In this document: positions 6,665-13,993 of the stretch, in pieces | How the letters are laid out: every line of letters starts with the position of its first letter | How positions within the stretch are numbered: the first letter of the stretch is position 1 | Assembly (NCBI GenBank): GCA_003248565.1 | Contig: QFOV01000014.1 | Location: forward strand, 1-26,500 | Reading direction: 5' to 3' | DNA from: Stenotrophomonas sp. | GTDB lineage: Bacteria; Pseudomonadota; Gammaproteobacteria; Xanthomonadales; Xanthomonadaceae | Length of the DNA: 26,500 nucleotides | Made by a program: the position numbers and the translations under genes | Notes under the pieces: generated by a model | What the model was told of the DNA's origin: nothing | Databases searched by the model: none | The model's input: only the letters and a program-made list of their open reading frames with translations

Positions 6665-7804
6665 ATGACCCGTATTATCGAGTTCCTGATCGCTTTGGGG
6701 ATCGTGGCTGGCCTGTTTGTCCTCATTGGCGTGTGTCTGCCGGGCGAGCGCCACATTACCGAAAGCATCGAAACCAACCGCAAGATGACGATCGTGTATG
6801 ACACGGTCAACAGCCTGCGCCGCTTCAAGGATTGGAATCCGCTTGTGCTGCGCGACAAGGCCGTGGAGCTGAAGTTCAGCGGCCCGGACGCCGGCAAGGG
6901 CGCCCGCATGGACTATTCCTCCACGGGCCTGGGCCAGGGCAGCTGGGAAATCACCGATAGCGAAAAGAACAAGCGCGTCGTGATTGCCATCGAAGACCCG
7001 ACCCGCGGTACCGACAAGGTGACCTCGTTCACGCTCGAGCCGACCGGCAAGAACGATCGCAACGTCAAGATCACCCAGGACTACAGCGTCAAGTACGGTT
7101 TCGACCTGTTTGGTCGTTACGCTGGCCTGTACGTCAGCCGCCACATCGGTGACGACCTGAAGCTGGGTCTGTCGCGCATGGCCAACATGCTGGCCTCGGT
7201 GCCGAACGTTGACTACGCCGCTGCCGAAGCGCCGTTGAACGACCTGAAGGTTGTCCAGGTGCCGGCTGAAAACCTGCTGGTGGTCAACGCCGGTAACATC
7301 GACCGCAACAACGATGCCATCCAGAAGTCGATCGACGACAACATGGAATGGATCAAGCGCGCGATGGATGCCAATGGTCTGGTTGCTGCTGGTCCGGTCC
7401 GTATCGTCACCACCGATTTCGGTGCTGAAAAGTACGCCTTCGACGTGGCTCTGCCGGTTCGCAAGGGCAGCGCTGCTGCTCCGGCTGCCGACAAGAAGGA
7501 CGGCGAAGCTGCCGCTCCGGCCGCTGCTGCGGCACCGGTTGCTGCGGGTGATGCCGCCGAGCTGAGTGTCAAGATCCCCGCGGGCAACCCGGTGACCTAC
7601 GTGCATGCTCCGGCCCACCGTTCGGCATTTGCTTCCTACACCGGCCACATGGCTGGCCTGGACCTGGCCCGTAACGGCCTGCGTGCATGGGCTACCACCA
7701 CCGGCAACGAAGTTGTTGATCGTCCGTATGAGTCGTGGAAGGGTGGCGTGGCCAAGGCCTTCACCGTCGATGGTTCCTACGACCTGTACTGGGCCGTCAA
7801 GTAA
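6665..7804 (+). CDS. membrane-anchored SRPBCC / GyrI-like domain protein
   Basis: 379 residues. One N-terminal membrane helix (about 5-23) is followed by a SRPBCC (polyketide-cyclase-like) domain, about 30-180, with the family hallmarks of a 'fkdWNPLV' segment and a long C-terminal helix around DDLKLGLSRMANML. An effector-binding GyrI-like region then runs to the end (about 205-379), interrupted by an Ala-rich insert (about 272-306). SRPBCC and GyrI-like folds bind hydrophobic or small ligands. With no DNA-binding domain the role may be ligand capture at the membrane face. GGAG lies about 8 nt before the ATG. A strong terminator follows, so it is a single-gene transcript. Its codons are unusually restricted, which suggests high expression. 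Confidence 0.75.
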   Translation: MTRIIEFLIALGIVAGLFVLIGVCLPGERHITESIETNRKMTIVYDTVNSLRRFKDWNPLVLRDKAVELKFSGPDAGKGARMDYSSTGLGQGSWEITDSEKNKRVVIAIEDPTRGTDKVTSFTLEPTGKNDRNVKITQDYSVKYGFDLFGRYAGLYVSRHIGDDLKLGLSRMANMLASVPNVDYAAAEAPLNDLKVVQVPAENLLVVNAGNIDRNNDAIQKSIDDNMEWIKRAMDANGLVAAGPVRIVTTDFGAEKYAFDVALPVRKGSAAAPAADKKDGEAAAPAAAAAPVAAGDAAELSVKIPAGNPVTYVHAPAHRSAFASYTGHMAGLDLARNGLRAWATTTGNEVVDRPYESWKGGVAKAFTVDGSYDLYWAVK

Positions 7805-7835
7805 TCATCGGGTTGTTGTCGATGATCTGATCGAG

Positions 7836-7867
7836 AAAACGCGTCGCTTCCAGCGGCGCGTTTTTTT
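7836..7867 (+). terminator. rho-independent terminator
   Basis: A 10-bp stem, 7839-7848 with 7852-7861 (one G-T pair), loop TCC, is followed by seven T residues at 7861-7867. It lies 32 nt after the stop of the SRPBCC gene. Confidence 0.92.
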
Positions 7868-7902
7868 ATGGATGGTGTTTGCAGGATTGATTGGAGAACG
7901 AG

Positions 7903-8274
7903 ATGTTGGGAGTGGAACGGCGTGCGCGTAAACCCTCGTTTCTGGCTTTCTGCGGCGGCCTGCTGGCGGCGGCGGCGGTCGGCCTGTCGGCTTACGCCTC
8001 GCATGGGGTGAGTGAGGCGCTGGCGCAGTCGCACCTGAACACCGCGGCCTTGTACGCATTCGGCCACGGTGTGGTGCTGGTGGGATTGGGTGCGTCCTCG
8101 GTGAACCAGTTGGGTCGCGGTGCGTTGTATGTGTTGCTGCTGGGAACGTTGTTGTTCTCCGGCAGCCTGGTCGGCAATGTGCTGATGCACTGGCCGACGA
8201 CGCTGGCACCGGCTGGTGGCATCACCCTGATGGGCGGTTGGGTGCTGCTGGCACTCAGTGCCTTGCGCCGTTGA
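7903..8274 (+). CDS. DUF423 family membrane protein
   Basis: 123 residues with four predicted membrane helices, the usual size and layout of DUF423 proteins. Family-like segments are GLSAYASHGV after helix 1, TAALYAFGHGVVL, LFSGSLVGNVL and LAPAGGITLMGGWVLLALSAL. The molecular role of DUF423 is unknown; it is an inner-membrane protein. The ATG at 7903 has GGAG 6 nt upstream; the preceding in-frame TTG at 7891 overlaps that ribosome site and is unlikely. It lies 3 nt ahead of the glycosylase gene, so the two are one transcript starting after the terminator at 7836-7867. Confidence 0.88.
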   Translation: MLGVERRARKPSFLAFCGGLLAAAAVGLSAYASHGVSEALAQSHLNTAALYAFGHGVVLVGLGASSVNQLGRGALYVLLLGTLLFSGSLVGNVLMHWPTTLAPAGGITLMGGWVLLALSALRR

Positions 8275-8277
8275 GCC

Positions 8278-8952
8278 ATGCCCCGCTATCGACGCGGCTT
8301 CGACATCGATGAGGCGCAGGCGCACCTGCAGCGGGTGGACAAGCGCCTGGCCGGCTGGATGCGCCGCATCGGGCCGTTGCCGGCGCCACCGGGATGGGCG
8401 CGTTCGTTCGACCCGGTAGATGCGTTGGCGCGGGCAATCCTGTTCCAGCAGCTCAGTGGCAAGGCCGCCTCGACGATAGTCGGGCGGGTGGAGACGGCGA
8501 TTGGCGGCAAGCGCCTGCACGCCGCAAGCCTTGATCTGATTGATGACCCCGGGCTGCGGGCGTGTGGCGTATCCGGCAACAAGGCCTTGGCGCTGCGTGA
8601 TCTTGCCCGGCGTGAGCGCGCCGGTGAATTGCCGGGCCTGCGGCAGATGTCGGTGATGGATCACCAGGCCATCGTCGACGCCCTGGTGGCAGTGCGCGGC
8701 ATCGGCCGCTGGACGGTGGAGATGATGCTGATGTTCCGCCTCGGTCGCCCCGACATCCTGCCGATCGACGACCTGGGTATCCGCAAGGGCGCACAGCGCG
8801 TGGATGGCAGCGAGGCAATGCTGACGCCCAAGGCGCTGGCCGAGCGCGGCGAACGCTGGGGCCCGTACCGCACCTGGGCCAGCCTGTATCTATGGCGCAT
8901 CGCCGACTTCAGCGTAGAACCCAGACAAAAGACCAATCGCTCGCAGGACTGA
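8278..8952 (+). CDS. DNA-3-methyladenine glycosylase II (AlkA type)
   Basis: A 224-residue helix-hairpin-helix base-excision glycosylase that removes alkylated purines from DNA. DALARAILFQQLSGKAAST is the typical early helix. The HhH motif is LVAVRGIGRWTVEMMLMF (about 137-154). LPIDDLGI follows, where the second Asp (Asp165) matches the catalytic Asp of AlkA. GPYRTWASLYLWR near the end matches the family's WxPYRSxAxxYLW signature. It lacks the N-terminal TBP-like domain of E. coli AlkA, as many short homologues do. No 4Fe-4S cysteine loop is seen, which argues against EndoIII/MutY. It is translated 3 nt after the DUF423 gene. Confidence 0.9.
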   Translation: MPRYRRGFDIDEAQAHLQRVDKRLAGWMRRIGPLPAPPGWARSFDPVDALARAILFQQLSGKAASTIVGRVETAIGGKRLHAASLDLIDDPGLRACGVSGNKALALRDLARRERAGELPGLRQMSVMDHQAIVDALVAVRGIGRWTVEMMLMFRLGRPDILPIDDLGIRKGAQRVDGSEAMLTPKALAERGERWGPYRTWASLYLWRIADFSVEPRQKTNRSQD

Positions 8953-8977
8953 GTGGCAGCGTTGTGGAGCGTGCTCC

Positions 8978-9008
8978 TTTGCAGGAGCGGCGTTAGCCGC
9001 GAAGCCAG
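8978..9008 (+). repeat. AGCGGCGTAAGCCGCGAAG-family repeat, copy A
   Basis: GGAGCGGCGTTAGCCGCGAAGC has one change (TTAG for TAAG) against the other copies in this window. The core GCGGC-GTTA-GCCGC is itself a small hairpin. Confidence 0.7.
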
Positions 9009-9109
9009 TAGAGCATCAGCAGCGAATTGCTGGCTGCCTGATTGAACCCACCGGGCTGCAGTTTGATGCGTGCTTGGAGTGCGTTGTTGCGACCGCTGGA
9101 TTGTCGCCA

Positions 9110-9169
9110 GCCTCGCGGCTTACGCCGCTCCCACAAGAACGGTGCGAGCGGCGTAAGCCGCGAAGCCAG
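9110..9169. repeat. AGCGGCGTAAGCCGCGAAG-family inverted pair, copies B and C
   Basis: Copy B is in minus orientation (about 9110-9137) and copy C in plus (about 9141-9169). Together they give a perfect 17-bp stem, 9114-9130 with 9146-9162, around a 15-nt loop. The same sequence occurs again at 16422-16522 between another pair of convergent genes. Confidence 0.85.
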
Positions 9170-9226
9170 TCACTGTTGGCAGCAGGGTAGTGGCGTGCAC
9201 AGGGGCGAGGTTGGCTTCGCGCCTGC

Positions 9227-10660
9227 TTACAGAGGCAGGTAGCGCTCCCACAGCAGGTTGCGAAAGCGATTGCCAGGATCCAGCTGCTGCTTGATGGCGG
9301 CAAACTGCACCGCCTGCGGGTAGGCGCGCTGGAACTGCGCCTGGCTGGCGTGCAGGCGGTAGGGCAGGTAGTAGCGACCACCATGTTCGAGCGCGGCGTC
9401 GATCAGGCGCCGGGTCCAGCCGCTGCTGTACTGTTCGGCGGCGTTCCAGCTGCGTTGCTTGTGGTACAGCACGAAGCAGAACACTTCCTCGCTCGCCCAG
9501 CGCATCAACGAGGTGTTGTCGGCAGGCGCGTGGCGGATGGAGATGTTCAGTGCATTGACGTCGTGCCTGCGCAGGATGCCGGCCATGGTGCGGGCGAAGG
9601 ACGCGAATCCGGCAACCGGGATGAAGTATTCCTGCAGCAGGTAGGACGACATGCGACGTGTGCGCGGTTCCAGCGATGCCGCATCCAGGCTGGCTTCCAG
9701 GTTGCGCATCACCACGCGTGGTTCAGTGAGCAGGCTGCGTGTCTGGTAGAGATCGCGCAGCTGGTCGCCGCCGGGCAGTTCGGAGGCGGCCCAGATCAGG
9801 TTCTGGTCCTTGGCGTGGCTGGCACGGATGGGCATCAGCCGTCTTGCGTCGGTCAGTGCGGCGCTGCTGCGGCTCCAGCTGATCGCCAGCGGGGCATTGA
9901 AGTCCGGTGGCAGCAGGTCGGCGTTGTGCAGCACTACCCCGGGCCTGCCCAGTACATGGGCGTTGAACCAGTCCGGGTAATCGACGAGGGCAAGCTGTTC
10001 GACGCTGCGTGCCATTCTCTCGTTGCGCGCGAGGTCCAGCTCGACTTCGGTGATCACGCCCAGGCCGCCGTAGCCGCCAATCACCGCGGCGAACAATGCC
10101 GGCTGCTGCTGGCGGGACAACTCCAGCACGCGACCATCGGCGGTGACCAGCTGCAGGGCGCGCACGCTGCCTGCCAGTGCGCCGCTGCCGACATAGCGGC
10201 CGTGGCAATTGACCGATACCGAGCCGCCGATGCTGAAGTTGCTGTAGCTCTGCATCACCTTGACGGCGAGGTCACGCGGATCCAGATGCTCCTGCAGTTG
10301 CCGCCAGCGCATGCCAGCCTGCACGCGCACGCTGGGTGTTTCCGGGTCCAGCCACAGCAGGCGATCCATGCGCTGCATGTCCAGCTGCAGCGCATGTTCG
10401 GCCCGGGTCTGTCCGCCCATGCTGTAGCGGCCGCCAGCGACGCAGACCGTGCCCGGCCAACGTTGCAGGGCCGCAACTACGCCGGCGCTGCTGGCAGGGC
10501 GCACCACGCCGGCAACGGCGGTGCGGTCCAGCTGCGCGACATCGCTGGCCAATGTCTGGCTGGATCGGGATTTGCATGCGGGCAGCTGGGCCAGCAGGCC
10601 TGCGCCAAGCGCTGCCTGCACCAGCCGCCGACGTTCACCCTCGGGCGGTGGCGTTTTCAT
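9227..10660 (-). CDS. exported FAD-binding oxidoreductase (VAO/PCMH family)
   Basis: 477 residues. The N-terminus has a twin-arginine-like run (GERRRLVQAALGAGLL) ending in a lipobox-like LPAC, so a Tat-exported lipoprotein is possible. The PCMH-type FAD domain follows: VCVAGGRYSMGGQT carries the flavin-binding glycines and GGSVSVNCHGRYVGSG the second. The C-terminus LDPGNRFRNLLWERYL resembles sugar-lactone oxidases. The substrate is unknown; a hydroxylated or lactone compound oxidised in the periplasm is an inference. The ATG at 10660 overlaps the end of the peptidase gene by 26 nt and has no clear Shine-Dalgarno, so translation probably depends on the upstream gene. It is the last gene of the SPFH-led cluster. 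Confidence 0.85.
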   Translation of the reverse strand: MKTPPPEGERRRLVQAALGAGLLAQLPACKSRSSQTLASDVAQLDRTAVAGVVRPASSAGVVAALQRWPGTVCVAGGRYSMGGQTRAEHALQLDMQRMDRLLWLDPETPSVRVQAGMRWRQLQEHLDPRDLAVKVMQSYSNFSIGGSVSVNCHGRYVGSGALAGSVRALQLVTADGRVLELSRQQQPALFAAVIGGYGGLGVITEVELDLARNERMARSVEQLALVDYPDWFNAHVLGRPGVVLHNADLLPPDFNAPLAISWSRSSAALTDARRLMPIRASHAKDQNLIWAASELPGGDQLRDLYQTRSLLTEPRVVMRNLEASLDAASLEPRTRRMSSYLLQEYFIPVAGFASFARTMAGILRRHDVNALNISIRHAPADNTSLMRWASEEVFCFVLYHKQRSWNAAEQYSSGWTRRLIDAALEHGGRYYLPYRLHASQAQFQRAYPQAVQFAAIKQQLDPGNRFRNLLWERYLPL

Positions 10661-11459
10661 TGCGGCGATAACACCAGTGCCAGGGCTCGTAGATGATGCC
10701 GTGCGGGTTGTCGCGCGGGTAGCTCATGTGGAAGCCGAAACCTGCGGCGTGCCGCTGCAGCCAGGCGAAGCCTGCGGTGTGCTCGAAGGATTCCTCGGCG
10801 GGAGGCTCGCCCGGCGTACTGATGTCCAGTGCGTCACCGCCGTGGTGTTCGCTGTAGCCGGGTGCGGCGTTGACGGTGAGGATCTCGTCAACGCTCAGCC
10901 CGCGCGCCAGCTTGCGTTCGAAAATACCGAGCTGATAGTCATGGCTGCGGTAGCCGGAAATCGCATCCAGCGCGACGCCGTCACCAGCCGCTGCCTGCTG
11001 CATGCGCTGCCAGCCGCGCGCCGCACCACGGGTGAGCCAGAGTGGCCTGCGGTAGCGATCAAAGCCCGCCAGGTGCAGATGCACGGGTTCGGCGACCAGC
11101 GGCAAACCGGTCCGGGCGGCGTAGGCGTCGGCATCCAGATCCAGTTGCTGCAGATGCAGTTGCAGTTGATGCAAGGGCAGGCTGCCGCTCGGGGGCGGGA
11201 TACGGGATGGCTGAGATCGCAAGGCTTCCAATGCGGTCAACGCAAAGTCGATGCCGGGTTCGTCCGCCAGCCGTGTTACCAGGGGCATCAGGCCGCCGCG
11301 CAGCTGCGCCGCCAGGTAACGCCCATCGCGTTTGCGTCGCAGTACATGCGTTGCCCGCGCCAGTACGCGTGCATCGTCATTGCTGCGCGCGCGCAACAGG
11401 CCGCCCGGCCAGATCTCGATGTCGGGTGTGTTCAGCAGGATATGGGGAGCGTTGCGCAT
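10635..11459 (-). CDS. M15-family peptidase (D-alanyl-D-alanine carboxypeptidase type)
   Basis: 274 residues. The C-terminal half is a VanY/M15-type zinc peptidase: SGYRSHDYQ (about 168-176), then GYSEHHGGDALDIS with zinc ligands His205 and Asp212, and EPWHW with catalytic Glu258 and ligand His261. The family trims D-Ala-D-Ala or related bonds of peptidoglycan. The first 120 residues are not recognised and contain no signal peptide, so either the enzyme acts on cytosolic precursors or export is unusual. It starts 9 nt after the stop of the PH-like gene and runs into the oxidase gene. Confidence 0.9.
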   Translation of the reverse strand: MRNAPHILLNTPDIEIWPGGLLRARSNDDARVLARATHVLRRKRDGRYLAAQLRGGLMPLVTRLADEPGIDFALTALEALRSQPSRIPPPSGSLPLHQLQLHLQQLDLDADAYAARTGLPLVAEPVHLHLAGFDRYRRPLWLTRGAARGWQRMQQAAAGDGVALDAISGYRSHDYQLGIFERKLARGLSVDEILTVNAAPGYSEHHGGDALDISTPGEPPAEESFEHTAGFAWLQRHAAGFGFHMSYPRDNPHGIIYEPWHWCYRRNENATARG

Positions 11460-11468
11460 GTACGCAGC

Positions 11469-12041
11469 TTAGGCCGGTGCGCCGCCGTCGGCCAGCCGCC
11501 TGAGTTCATCCAGCAGGGCGCGCGGCTGTTCGGGGCTGACCAGCACGCTGTTGCCGTCGCGCAGCGGGATCACCAGTACGCGGCTGTTGTCGGTGATCAG
11601 GCAGAAGGCCTTGCCGCCACCCTTCATGTGGAAGTGGCCCGCGCGGAAGCCGGGGAACTGGAAGCCATTGGATTTCCCGCCCGGCTTGAAATCAGGGTTC
11701 TCTGCGAAATTGACGATGCGCGCGCGTTCCAGGCGCATCGAACTCAGCGCCACGCGCCGGGTGTACAAGGTGGCGGCGATGGTCAATTGCTTCGGTTCAA
11801 CGCGCAGTTCGCGTCGCTGGTAGGCCACGGTCAGCGCTGCGCCAACCACGGACAGTATCAACCAGCCGCCCCAGGAGGCGAACGTCGCCTGGAACGGTGG
11901 CTTGCCGGCGAACACCCTGGTCAGCGGATCGATGCTGAGCACCAGCAGCATGGGCGTCCACAACCAGAGCAGGATTGAGCTGGTTGGCGTGGCGACGTTG
12001 AATGCCGTTGTCTCGGTTGGCGTGGTGTTGCGGCCGCTCAT
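11469..12041 (-). CDS. two-helix membrane protein with PH-like cytoplasmic domain
   Basis: 190 residues. Two membrane helices (about 21-43 and 56-75) form a hairpin, followed by about 115 cytoplasmic residues. These begin with RRELRVEPKQLTIAATLYTRRVAL, the strand pattern of bacterial PH-like domains, and end in a helix (PRALLDELRRLADGG). I cannot name a family with certainty. The start ATG at 12041 overlaps the hydrolase stop as ATGA; an upstream ATG at 12059 would add six residues and lie inside the hydrolase gene. Position between a periplasmic hydrolase and a peptidoglycan-type peptidase suggests an envelope role. Confidence 0.7.
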   Translation of the reverse strand: MSGRNTTPTETTAFNVATPTSSILLWLWTPMLLVLSIDPLTRVFAGKPPFQATFASWGGWLILSVVGAALTVAYQRRELRVEPKQLTIAATLYTRRVALSSMRLERARIVNFAENPDFKPGGKSNGFQFPGFRAGHFHMKGGGKAFCLITDNSRVLVIPLRDGNSVLVSPEQPRALLDELRRLADGGAPA

Positions 12042-13336
12042 CGCTGTGCCTTGATCCATAGTGCGACGTCGTTGATCAGTGCTGGATCGACGTGGCCCGG
12101 GCGCGCGTATTCTTCCAGTGAGCCCTTGCCTTCACCGGCGATGCCGAGGTGGTTGAGCGCCGGGTAGTGCCGGAAGCGGTAGCGCTCCCCCTGCAGGCCC
12201 TTGTTCCACAGCTGCCAGTCGGTGTCGATCACCTGGAAGTCGCGGCCACCCTGCAGCACCAACACTGGCAGCGTGCTGTCGCGTGCGTCGACGATGGGGT
12301 CGACAGCTTCCAGTTGCTGCCAGAACCGACCGGGGACATCCATCAACCGCGCCTCCGGATTGCCGCGCACGTTCGCTATTGCTGCGTCCAGTGCGGTGAG
12401 CTGGGCTTGGTCCTCGGCGCTGATCGTGCCGTCCAGGCCAAGCATGTAGCGGTTCTGCTCGGCCAGCAGGTCGAGGATGGGGCGCGCGGGTGCAGCCAGC
12501 AGTACCAGTCCTGCCAGCTTGCCATTGGCGGCCTTGGCGATGCGCCCGGCCAGCAATCCCCCCTGGCTGTGGCCCAGCAGATACACGTGGCGAGGATCGA
12601 TGTTGGCGTTGCCCGCCAGCGCGCTTACCGCCGCGACCGCATCGTTGGTGGTTTCGTCATCAACGCTGAAGCTGCCTTTGAAATCCTGCGGACGTGCATG
12701 ACTGCGCTTTTCGTAACGCAGCACGGCAATGCCCTGCGCGGCGAGTCCACGCGCGATGTCCAGGAACGGGCGGTTGGGGCCGATGGTTTCATCGCGGTCC
12801 TGCGGACCGGAGCCGTGCACCAGCACGATGGCGGGGAAGGGGCCCTTGCCCTTCGGCAGGGTCAGCGTGCCCGGCAGTGGCGTGCTGGCGCTACCACTGG
12901 CCGGTACGCTGAAGTCCTGCTCGATGACGCTGGCATCCGCTGCAGGCGGTGGTGCCGGCGCAGCCGCTGCAGGCTGCACCAGGAAGCCTGCCACCTTGTC
13001 GTCCTGATCAAGCACGATGCGTGCCTGCAGCCCGCCATTTGCATAGTGCAAAGGAACGACGACGATGCGGAAGCCGTCGGCTTCGCTGGTTACGGCAGCG
13101 CCGCGAGGACCGGCTGCGCCCATCTGCGCTGGCAGGGACTCCCACACCGCCTTGAGCTTTTCAGCAGGTACCGCTGCTTTCATCTGCGGCGAAAAATCCG
13201 CTTCGGCAGCGGCGTATTGGCCAGCATCAAGCCGGTCAAGCAACTGGGTGGCCAAGGCGGCCGGGTCGGCAGCGTGTGCACTGCTGGCGAGGGAAAGAAG
13301 CGCTGCTGTGATCCATCCGCTCAATGCTTTCATCAT
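12038..13336 (-). CDS. secreted alpha/beta hydrolase with N-terminal DUF3887-like domain
   Basis: 432 residues. A Sec signal peptide (MMKALSGWITAALLSLASSAHA) is followed by a DUF3887-like region (about 24-120, ATQLLDRLDAGQYAAAEADFS) and an Ala/Pro linker. The alpha/beta hydrolase domain (about 140-432) has the oxyanion HGSGPQDRDE, nucleophile Ser257 in GHSQGG, acid Asp366 in QGGRDFQ and His396 in LNHLG. It is likely a periplasmic esterase or acyl-peptide-like hydrolase; the substrate is unknown. Start: two adjacent ATGs at 13336 and 13333; the first overlaps the DUF4177 stop as ATGA. Upstream in-frame sequence is non-homologous. Its own stop overlaps the next start. Confidence 0.88.
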   Translation of the reverse strand: MMKALSGWITAALLSLASSAHAADPAALATQLLDRLDAGQYAAAEADFSPQMKAAVPAEKLKAVWESLPAQMGAAGPRGAAVTSEADGFRIVVVPLHYANGGLQARIVLDQDDKVAGFLVQPAAAAPAPPPAADASVIEQDFSVPASGSASTPLPGTLTLPKGKGPFPAIVLVHGSGPQDRDETIGPNRPFLDIARGLAAQGIAVLRYEKRSHARPQDFKGSFSVDDETTNDAVAAVSALAGNANIDPRHVYLLGHSQGGLLAGRIAKAANGKLAGLVLLAAPARPILDLLAEQNRYMLGLDGTISAEDQAQLTALDAAIANVRGNPEARLMDVPGRFWQQLEAVDPIVDARDSTLPVLVLQGGRDFQVIDTDWQLWNKGLQGERYRFRHYPALNHLGIAGEGKGSLEEYARPGHVDPALINDVALWIKAQR

Positions 13337-13515
13337 TGCGCCTTCTTGAAGATCAGGGTCGGGGAGGAGACGGTCGGTGTGGCATGGACCACATTCACCA
13401 GCTCCCAGCCAAGCCGGCCTTGCTTGTCCAGTTCCTCCTGCAGCGCTTCGGTCTTGAAGCTGCCCATCAGGGTGGTCTTCAGTTCCACGACCAGATATTT
13501 CCACTGCGTGCTCAT
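13333..13515 (-). CDS. DUF4177 family small protein
   Basis: 60 residues. WKYLVVELKTTLMGSFKTEALQEELDKQGRLGWELVNVV is the DUF4177 pattern: a strand, a helix rich in Glu and Leu, then GWELV and a final strand. The function of the family is not known. It overlaps both neighbours by 4 nt (ATGA at each end), so it should be made in a fixed ratio with the ribbon-helix-helix protein and the hydrolase. Confidence 0.82.
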   Translation of the reverse strand: MSTQWKYLVVELKTTLMGSFKTEALQEELDKQGRLGWELVNVVHATPTVSSPTLIFKKAQ

Positions 13516-13691
13516 GGCTCTTCCTTGGGTTCTTGCTCAGGTTTGGGGAGACGCCCGGCCTTGCGCAGGGCGTCGCGGATCACATACTCGATCTGCGCGT
13601 TGAGGCTGCGCAGCTCGTCGTCGGCCCAGCGCTGGGTCGCAGCCAGAACATCAGCGTTGATGCGCAGCGGATAGGCCTTCTTCTCGCTCAC
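13512..13691 (-). CDS. Arc-like ribbon-helix-helix DNA-binding protein
   Basis: A 59-residue gene read directly from the sequence, starting with GTG at 13691: (M)SEKKAYPLRINADVLAATQ, then RWADDELRSLNAQIEYVI and RDALRKAGR, ending in an acidic PEQEPKEEP tail. The strand (YPLRI), first helix, turn with LRSLNAQIE and second helix match Arc/MetJ-type ribbon-helix-helix proteins, which bind operators as dimers through the N-terminal strand. GTG overlaps the stop of the membrane-protein gene (GTGA), and its own TGA overlaps the DUF4177 ATG. GGAG lies about 10 nt before the start. A role as autorepressor of this operon is inferred from position and from the 17-bp palindrome upstream of the first gene. 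Confidence 0.8.
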   Translation of the reverse strand: MSEKKAYPLRINADVLAATQRWADDELRSLNAQIEYVIRDALRKAGRLPKPEQEPKEEP

Positions 13692-13972
13692 CGGCGGGGT
13701 GCTCCGTTGTTGCCGCGACGTAGATGCAGCACCAGCGAAATGCCCAGCGCATTGACCGCCACCACCAGCGCGATGATCACGCCGTAGGCGATGTTGCGGT
13801 TGTCACCGGCCAGATAGACGCCGGTGGCCGCCACGAACATGCACAGCGCGATCAAGGCCCAGCGCAGGCCCAGCCCGCGTGCATGGGCGGTGCCGGGGCG
13901 TCCGCTCCACACGGCGAAGCACAGGGCCGGAACGCCGGTGGCTGCGATGATCAGGGGGGCGAAAACATTCAC
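13688..13972 (-). CDS. small three-helix membrane protein
   Basis: 94 residues with three predicted membrane helices (about 4-22, 36-55 and 62-84) and a basic C-terminus (LRRGNNGAPRR), expected to be cytoplasmic. I recognise no family. It starts 21 nt after the SPFH stop and overlaps the ribbon-helix-helix gene by 4 nt. Its place suggests a partner of the SPFH protein, comparable in position only to the NfeD-type proteins that accompany some SPFH genes. It lacks the OB-fold of NfeD. Confidence 0.65.
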   Translation of the reverse strand: MNVFAPLIIAATGVPALCFAVWSGRPGTAHARGLGLRWALIALCMFVAATGVYLAGDNRNIAYGVIIALVVAVNALGISLVLHLRRGNNGAPRR

Positions 13973-13993
13973 TGCGTTACCTCACTACGTTGT

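Larger units (their letters stand above)
8953..9226. other. convergent intergenic region with three repeat copies
   Basis: 274 bp between the ends of the glycosylase and FAD-oxidase genes. No gene is seen. It holds one lone copy and one inverted pair of the AGCGGCGTAAGCCGCGAAG family, which probably act as bidirectional transcript ends. Confidence 0.6.

Noticed and set aside
4882..8664. Long minus-strand open frames (about 4882-6432, 6623-7648, 7777-8664) opposite the kinase/regulator, SRPBCC and glycosylase genes
   Set aside because: They mirror codons of genes with full conserved domains and show no domain or credible start of their own.
9350..12000. Long plus-strand open frames (about 9350-10696 and 10449-11978) opposite the oxidase, peptidase and PH-like genes
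   Set aside because: High-GC antisense shadows: low-complexity translations rich in His, Gln, Arg and Ala, with no domain, while the minus-strand genes have clear motifs.
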